Shown here: one piece after another, positions 58,531 to 64,000 of the stretch
How the letters are laid out: the number at the start of each line of letters is the position of its first letter
Numbering within the stretch: the first letter of the stretch is position 1
NCBI GenBank assembly: GCA_001599615.1
Contig: BCHJ01000013.1
Coordinates: 62,001 to 126,000, forward strand
Length of the DNA stretch: 64,000 bases
Origin: Thielaviopsis euricoi
Lineage: Eukaryota > Ascomycota > Sordariomycetes > Microascales > Ceratocystidaceae
Reading direction: 5' to 3'
Translations under genes and position numbers: made by a program
The notes under the pieces: generated by a model
The model's input: only the letters and a program-made list of their open reading frames with translations
Told to the model about the DNA's origin: nothing
Databases searched by the model: none

Positions 58531-61500
58531 GAGCTTTCTTTTGTTCTTCTTTTCTTACTCCATTGACATCTACCATGCCTTTTCTTTTTCTTATTTCTTT
58601 CTTCTTCTTAAATGTCTTCTTTCTCTGTGTTAGTTGACGATTTCCTGGCATGATCAACGAATGACCTGATTATATATTTCCTACTTTTATTCGCGTTTCT
58701 TTTCCTTTCTTCTTTGCCTTCTCTTTTTCTTTATTTCTCTCTTGTATTCTGCGGGCTTTGCGCTGCGTCTAATGGTCAGTCTTTTTTGTACATGGGCGGT
58801 CGCTACTAGATCGGGTTTCGTTTCTTTGTTTTCTGTATTTGTTTTGCTCGTCTTGGCAATTCTCCTTGTATTCCCTTGTCTTGATTTCTTGCTACTATAA
58901 AGAACGTTTTACTTTTTTTTTCCTCGTCCTTGATTCTTTGCTTAAGTGTTTTGGAGTTACTTGTTTTTTTCTTTCTTCTCCGGTCTGTTAGCAGACATTG
59001 CTCTTCTTCCTTAAATATAATTATGTTTAAACATTTGAGTTCTGGTACTACGAACACGGAGTAATCATCAATCTCATCAAATACAGAGTGGAAAAACAGG
59101 TAATGTTCCCAAAACGAAATAGTGACTGTTTAAAGTTATTCATCACGACTTTAGTTGTTGCTCAATGTACGTCGAGTGATAGGGTATATCACGTGCCAGG
59201 GTTATTTTGCGAAAACTCACAGTGCGAATATATCCAAGACTGTGTATAAATTGTACATTTTATGGCTGGCGTCGATAGTCACTTGTCTCTAACTACACCG
59301 CAATGTTGAAATATGAGTCTGCGATTTGTATCCAAAGACTTTAATGTCTTGATAGACTTGGTAGTCAGGCAGAACATGGTAGGGCGAAAGAATAGCAAGG
59401 CTGGCGCAGTGACACATGGCCGCACTGTTGGGCCATTGAAACTGAAAGAGAGCGGGCGGAAGAACAAGATACGCAACGAGAGTCAGTCTCAATCCAGAGT
59501 CCGGCTCACGCCGAACAATGCTCAGGTGTAAACGGCAGCAAAAAAAAAGGAGAAACTATGTTTGAGAATTGGTGTGTTGGTGTCTATTGTGTGTGTTGAG
59601 GCTCAAGTACCTTCGTGCGAGAGCCCCAGTCCGAGTAGAGATACTACCTCGGGTATATGGTGGCGGCGGAAGGGCATAAGTGTGAATGGATATGTGTGTG
59701 TGTGTGTATATGGATACAGAAATTAGAAGAGATGTTATGAGAACAGCAATGGGCCATTGTGCTCCAGTAGATATACGAGTACGCATAACTTTGTCTGCGT
59801 CGAGTTATGCCATGGACTTCCGTATACCACATCACGAAATGAACGACTGAGTGACGAGCGTAGCGGCAAAAACGACCCCATCCATCCCATCTGGGGACAA
59901 CAGTTGGAAATTCCAAGAGAACCCAGCACCAGCACCCCCTCACGCCTCCCATCGATCATCATCCCAGCAGTAGCAGCGCGGACGCTCTCTGCGACCCAGC
60001 CAGCAGGCACAAGAAGAAGGGAGTGTGTGCGTTGGCCATGCAGGGAGAGGGGCTTCGCCCAGCCCAGACTTCGAGCCCAGCCAGCTCAGCCCTGCCCAGT
60101 TCGCCAGATAGAGTAAGTCGACAGTATGGTTAGGCTGGGTCTTGCGCGGCTCAAGGAGTCTGGTAGTGTGGTGTGGTGATGTGTCTGAATATCAGAGGAA
60201 TGAGGGGGAGCAGTTAGAGAAAGGCATGGACAAGGGAGGAGGGAGAATTTTTTTTTTTTCCTAATTTTTTTTGTTCTTTTTTTTGCTTCACAGTGATAGA
60301 GGGAGAGAATGCGGGATGAACTTGGGAATATGGGGACAAATTGGGGCGTTCAGCCATGTTGAATGCCTCGAGTGAAAAGTCACAAAGATTCCAGTCGACA
60401 TTTACCACGACTCAAACCTCGGGCTTAGGTTCGGCACAAAAGACAGTTCACTCGAGTCAGAAGAGACTTTTCATAGCACATTTAGTGTATTGTAGATGTA
60501 ATTGTTCTCAAACGCTTCCGTGTCTCACATTCCGCCTACCGACCTCGCGTTTATTAGGAAATTAGGTAAATTCAATAAGAAGACCATTTCATCAAAGAAT
60601 GGCACAAAATAACATAGTATATATCCACCTTTCTATGCCTGTATACACACATGATAGACAAGATGGTCATGTATAAGATGAAGCAGGAAAGAAAAGATAG
60701 ACTCCAGATAATAGGAAAAAACAAAACAGCAAAAAGCCTTTTGCTATAACTAGAAGACGTCACCAAGCTGAGTAAGATAAATCTCAAGTCGCCCCGATAA
60801 TAGCTAGATATATGGCCAGCTATGTGGCACTGTCCACAAGACCGTCGACCATAGATTGGCACCCATTCCATCTGATCCCAAGAAGAAAGAGAAGTAAAAA
60901 AAAAAAAATTGTACGCAGTGCAATTGCATGGTAACACAAGAGTGGAATTGTACCGTATGGCAAAAAAAACCATGCAAAATTACACCACGTTCTTATGCCA
61001 AACAACACAAAGGGAGAGATACAAGAAATATAAAGTCCAAAGAAGAAGAAGCCAAAAATAAAGCCTAGTGTAATATGGCGTCTCTAAGCAGTAGACAATA
61101 ATAGCCACAACACGAAAGGAAAAAGAAGAAGAAAAAAAAAACAGAGCGTAACGTGGAAAAAAAAAGTTTTGTTTAGTCGTTAAAATGTCATAGCGTAATG
61201 ATGAAAATGTAATGTCGTTAAAGAACAGAAAAGAAAATCTGACCAGCGCGTCCTGGGCTGGCTGATGAGTAACAAAAAATGAAGAAAAAAAAATAAATAA
61301 AAAGCCCTCCGGTGTGGCAAAATGAGTATAAAAAGGCATCATTAAGTGCTAGGAGAAAAAGAAAACGAGCCAAGATCGAGGCCTGCCCCAGAAAAAAAAG
61401 AAAAAAAAAACAAGTCAAAAGGAAATTCGCAAAAGACGTCTATGATAACAACCGTAAATGAAGTTTGGCGAAAAAAAAATAAAATAAAAATGAGAAAAAG

Positions 61501-62202
61501 AAGTTGAAACAAAAGCCGTTGGTAAGGAGCGTAGCGGATAGTACCAAAGAGGAGATAACCCGGAAAAACGGCGAAAAGAAAGTAAGGCGAACAAAGCCCA
61601 TCCATTACAGGAAGGCAAATGTGCGCGTAATGACTGATAAGATGGAAGGTGAAAATCGACGCGAGAATCGAATAATGAGAGGCGGGTATCGTATATCATA
61701 CATCGTAGGGGCCGAGACAGAAATTGCAAAAATTAACATAGAAATGAGAACAACAAGGGACATGAACGGGCCCGCCAACCATGGACACAAACATCCAGTG
61801 ACAACAGCTGGGCTGGGAAGACAAAACAAAAAACAAAAAACATAAAACAGAAAAGAAAGAAAAGCAAATAAAAACCTCTCCCCAGACAGCTACGCCCAAG
61901 ACGAAGAAAAACCAACAGCAAAGAAAAAAAAGAACAAGGTAGCAATGCAGCACCGCTACGGCAGAAGCTCTCTAAGCCAAAAGCTCTTGTGATTGCACAA
62001 GTCAAGGACCAACCCAATGTACCCCCATTTCAGGGGGATAGTCGAGATGGATATTCCGTGAATGCCGAGGTCGCTGCAAAATTCGCCACATCGGAGCAGG
62101 CTTCCGCTGCGCACCAAAATCAGGCGCAATATGCGGTAGTGCGCAAAGGCGCACAAGCCGGGATCCGTCAAAAGGGTGCCAAGGCGTAGCCCGAGAAACC
62201 AA
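58531..62202. other. Convergent 3.7-kb spacer, GH12 / NYN protein
   Basis: AT-rich DNA between convergent stop codons. T/C-rich DNA follows GH12 (58540-58990), a (TG)n run is near 59692-59708, T tracts are near 60248-60285, and 60880-61520 is A-rich. No gene is supported. Confidence 0.55.
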
Positions 62203-64000
62203 CTAAGAGTCCTCGGTGCCATGGCCCGAGGAGGGCAAAGGAATAGTAATGGAAGAACCAACAAAGTCTTTGAGGAATGGGTCGAGCTCAATAACACGGA
62301 AGTTGTCCTTCCATTGCGCTCTCCACTTGTCATCAAGCCAAGCCCGTGACATAGTGCCCGTCCATGAGACTAGCTCAACCGCCCATCCTTTTTTGAGAGC
62401 GCGCTCAACGGCTTTCTGGAAGCCGTCCGAGAACTGAGCAACGCTGGCGTCGCCAGTAGCCAGAACCATAACTCCCGGTTCGTTTGCATCAAGGACACTC
62501 TGCGCCATTTTCAGGTGCAAGAGTTCATCGACGCCTTGCTCACGACCACCCATCGTGGATCTGGAGCCAGTCGACGAGTTACCAGGAGCGGTGCGCTCAA
62601 GGATATGAATCTCGTACTTGGCTTCCTTGGCAGCAAGAACGTGCATTGGCCATTTCTTAGGGTCCTTGACCGATCCAGCGAGTTCACGCTTGGCCACCTT
62701 TCTGTTGCGTTTCAGCACTCTGTGGAACTTATTAAAGTCAAATGTGGGGATCGGATTCAAGCTCTTGCCGTGTGACAAGCCCAGGGCATGTTTGCATGCA
62801 TCATAACAACCAATGATAATGTTTGAAATGTCGACAAAAATATGCAAAGGCCGGGAGGCTGCCTCGACATTCTGCATCCACAAGGAGTCATCACGATAGA
62901 GAGCATCCATGTGGGGGCCAACGGGTCCACGCGCGCGCCGCTTAGGTGGTGATGTTGCCGATGAAGCAGATGCGGTCGGGGCGGTGGCAGAGCTCTTGGT
63001 GACTGGTTGCGGCGAAGTAGCGTGAGCCGCCGCCTGCGCAGCGACAGGAGAAGGTGGGTACTCAGCTGTGGAGCGAGCCGGCAAAGTTGAGGCAAACGCA
63101 CCCAGAGAGACACCAGCAGATGATTCCGAAGACGAAGACCGCTTCTTCACTTGTTTCGGGGAAGATGACGTCGGCATTGTCAAGGGACTCGGCCGCTGCA
63201 GGATGACTGGGGGCGGAGATGGAGACTTTTTCTTTGGCTGCACTTGGGTGGGTGGTTGATGGTGCACCGGACTATGCACTTGGGTGGGCGCTTGGTGGTG
63301 CACCGGGCTATGCACTGGGTTGTGTACCGGGTTGTGCACCGGGTTATGCACTGGGTTGTGTACCGGGTTGTGCATCGGGTTGTGCATCGGGTTGTGCACT
63401 GGGTTGTGCACCGGGATGTTTATCTTTTGCTGCTGGGGTTGGTACGAGTATTGCTGAATAGCCTCTTGGTTTGAAAACCCAGGGAACAAAGCAGGCGGCG
63501 GGGTTGGTGCCGGAGTGTCAGGTAGTTGCTGCAGGTAGGGAATCAGTGTACTACCGAGCCCAGGACCTCCCGGCATAGTTGCATTCCGAATGATTTCAAC
63601 TGGGATGTTGGCTGCCGTACGACTTCTGACCCGCTGGGTGGCACTATGGCTTGGTGGCGTTGCATGTGCTTGCTTAAGAGATTCATGTTTGGAAGCAGCG
63701 GCAAGATCGAAGTTAACTAGTCGGGGTCTAGAAGTTGGTGCTGCCGGCTGCGATTCGGGCTTTGACACATGGTCGCGGGGAGGCTCGTACTGAGACTCAG
63801 CTGGCAAGGCAGAATTGTTTGGCGAGTGCCGAGAAGAGGTTGTAGACAACGGGGTGGGCTGGAATGTTTGTTGTCGGATCTGATTGCGATAAACGTATGG
63901 TAGGTGCGGTGGTTGCTGCGATGGTTGTTGCTGTTGTTGCGATTGCGGTTGCAGTTGCGTCGATGATTGCTGCTGCTGTTGTTGCTGTGGTTGGATGGAA
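62203..64000 (-). CDS. NYN (PIN-like) domain protein, 5' end outside window
   Basis: The frame is open from the stop at 62203 through the right window edge, so the N-terminus is missing (599 codons visible, no ATG chosen). The first part is Gln/Pro/Ser-rich, then NP[V/M]H tetrapeptide repeats (about 63303-63413), a Ser/Pro linker and a basic KRRARG motif. The C-terminal domain matches the NYN/LabA type: RPLHIFVDISNIIIGCYDA, a first strand ending in the acidic residue; REQGVDELLHLKMAQSVLDA; GVMVLATGDASVAQFSDGF; and KKGWAVELVSWTGTMSRAW. NYN domains are PIN-like and usually act as metal-dependent RNases or RNA-binding modules. The conserved acidic residues (DxSN, GVDE, GDA) are present, so nuclease activity is plausible but unproven. 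No zinc finger or other RNA-binding domain is visible in the part seen. Confidence 0.82.
   Translation of the reverse strand, partial: SIQPQQQQQQQSSTQLQPQSQQQQQPSQQPPHLPYVYRNQIRQQTFQPTPLSTTSSRHSPNNSALPAESQYEPPRDHVSKPESQPAAPTSRPRLVNFDLAAASKHESLKQAHATPPSHSATQRVRSRTAANIPVEIIRNATMPGGPGLGSTLIPYLQQLPDTPAPTPPPALFPGFSNQEAIQQYSYQPQQQKINIPVHNPVHNPMHNPMHNPVHNPVHNPVHNPVHNPVHSPVHHQAPTQVHSPVHHQPPTQVQPKKKSPSPPPVILQRPSPLTMPTSSSPKQVKKRSSSSESSAGVSLGAFASTLPARSTAEYPPSPVAAQAAAHATSPQPVTKSSATAPTASASSATSPPKRRARGPVGPHMDALYRDDSLWMQNVEAASRPLHIFVDISNIIIGCYDACKHALGLSHGKSLNPIPTFDFNKFHRVLKRNRKVAKRELAGSVKDPKKWPMHVLAAKEAKYEIHILERTAPGNSSTGSRSTMGGREQGVDELLHLKMAQSVLDANEPGVMVLATGDASVAQFSDGFQKAVERALKKGWAVELVSWTGTMSRAWLDDKWRAQWKDNFRVIELDPFLKDFVGSSITIPLPSSGHGTEDS
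63303..63413. repeat. 12-bp coding minisatellite (NP[V/M]H repeats)
   Basis: A 12-bp unit close to CCGGGTTGTGCA (plus strand) encodes about eight NPVH or NPMH tetrapeptides on the minus strand, flanked by IPVH and SPVH. Immediately towards the C-terminus a longer unit, SPVHHQ[A/P]PTQV, occurs twice. The repeat keeps the frame and lies in the disordered part of the NYN protein. Confidence 0.92.

Overview
This window is nuclear DNA from a fungus, most likely an ascomycete and possibly an early-branching one. I infer this from gene content and protein character; no rRNA or other marker in the window settles it. The genes are split by short spliceosomal introns, mostly about 50-200 bp, with GTAAGT/GTATGT/GTGAGT donors and recognisable CTAAC branch sites (for example before exon 2 of the Ubp8 gene and of the YTP1-family gene). 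Fifteen protein-coding genes can be supported. I rebuilt each by joining exons so that the reading frame closes. Two are cut by the window edges.

Left part (1-13.5 kb), gene-dense: the 3' end of a rhomboid protease gene (RBD2 type, +); GPI transamidase subunit GAA1 (+); convergent proteasome lid subunit RPN9 (-), which shares an upstream region with the divergent complex I 40-kDa subunit (NDUFA9/NUO-40, +); the eEF1A lysine methyltransferase EFM5 (+); the convergent SAGA deubiquitinase UBP8 (-); and a LACTB2-type metallo-beta-lactamase-fold gene (+).

Middle part (13.5-40 kb): a 5.2-kb stretch with no gene I can support; a YTP1/DUF2427-family membrane protein (+); a very small RSA3-type ribosome-assembly protein (+); the CBS-domain protein SDS23 (-), divergent from the importin PSE1/KAP121 (+); about 5 kb of gene-poor, pyrimidine-rich DNA; and a single-exon gene for a very large white-collar-1-type blue-light receptor (+). 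The receptor has a LOV domain with its photoactive Cys, two further PAS regions and an unusual GATA-like zinc finger.

Right part (40-64 kb), gene-poor: a cellulose-synthase-like GT2 processive glycosyltransferase (-) and a membrane-anchored GH12 endoglucanase (+) lie back to back across a 10.4-kb spacer. The spacer carries an exact 138-bp tandem duplication with 19-C tracts, long A and T tracts and a cluster of GTACGTAC-type palindromes. The window ends inside a NYN/PIN-like RNase-fold protein (-) with a Gln-rich N-terminal part and an NP[V/M]H tetrapeptide repeat.

Most genes are unlinked housekeeping functions: GPI anchoring, proteasome, respiration, translation-factor methylation, chromatin, nuclear import and ribosome assembly. 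The one pairing that suggests a shared job is the divergent beta-glucan synthase-like and endoglucanase genes. No tRNA, rRNA, CRISPR array or convincing transposable element was seen.
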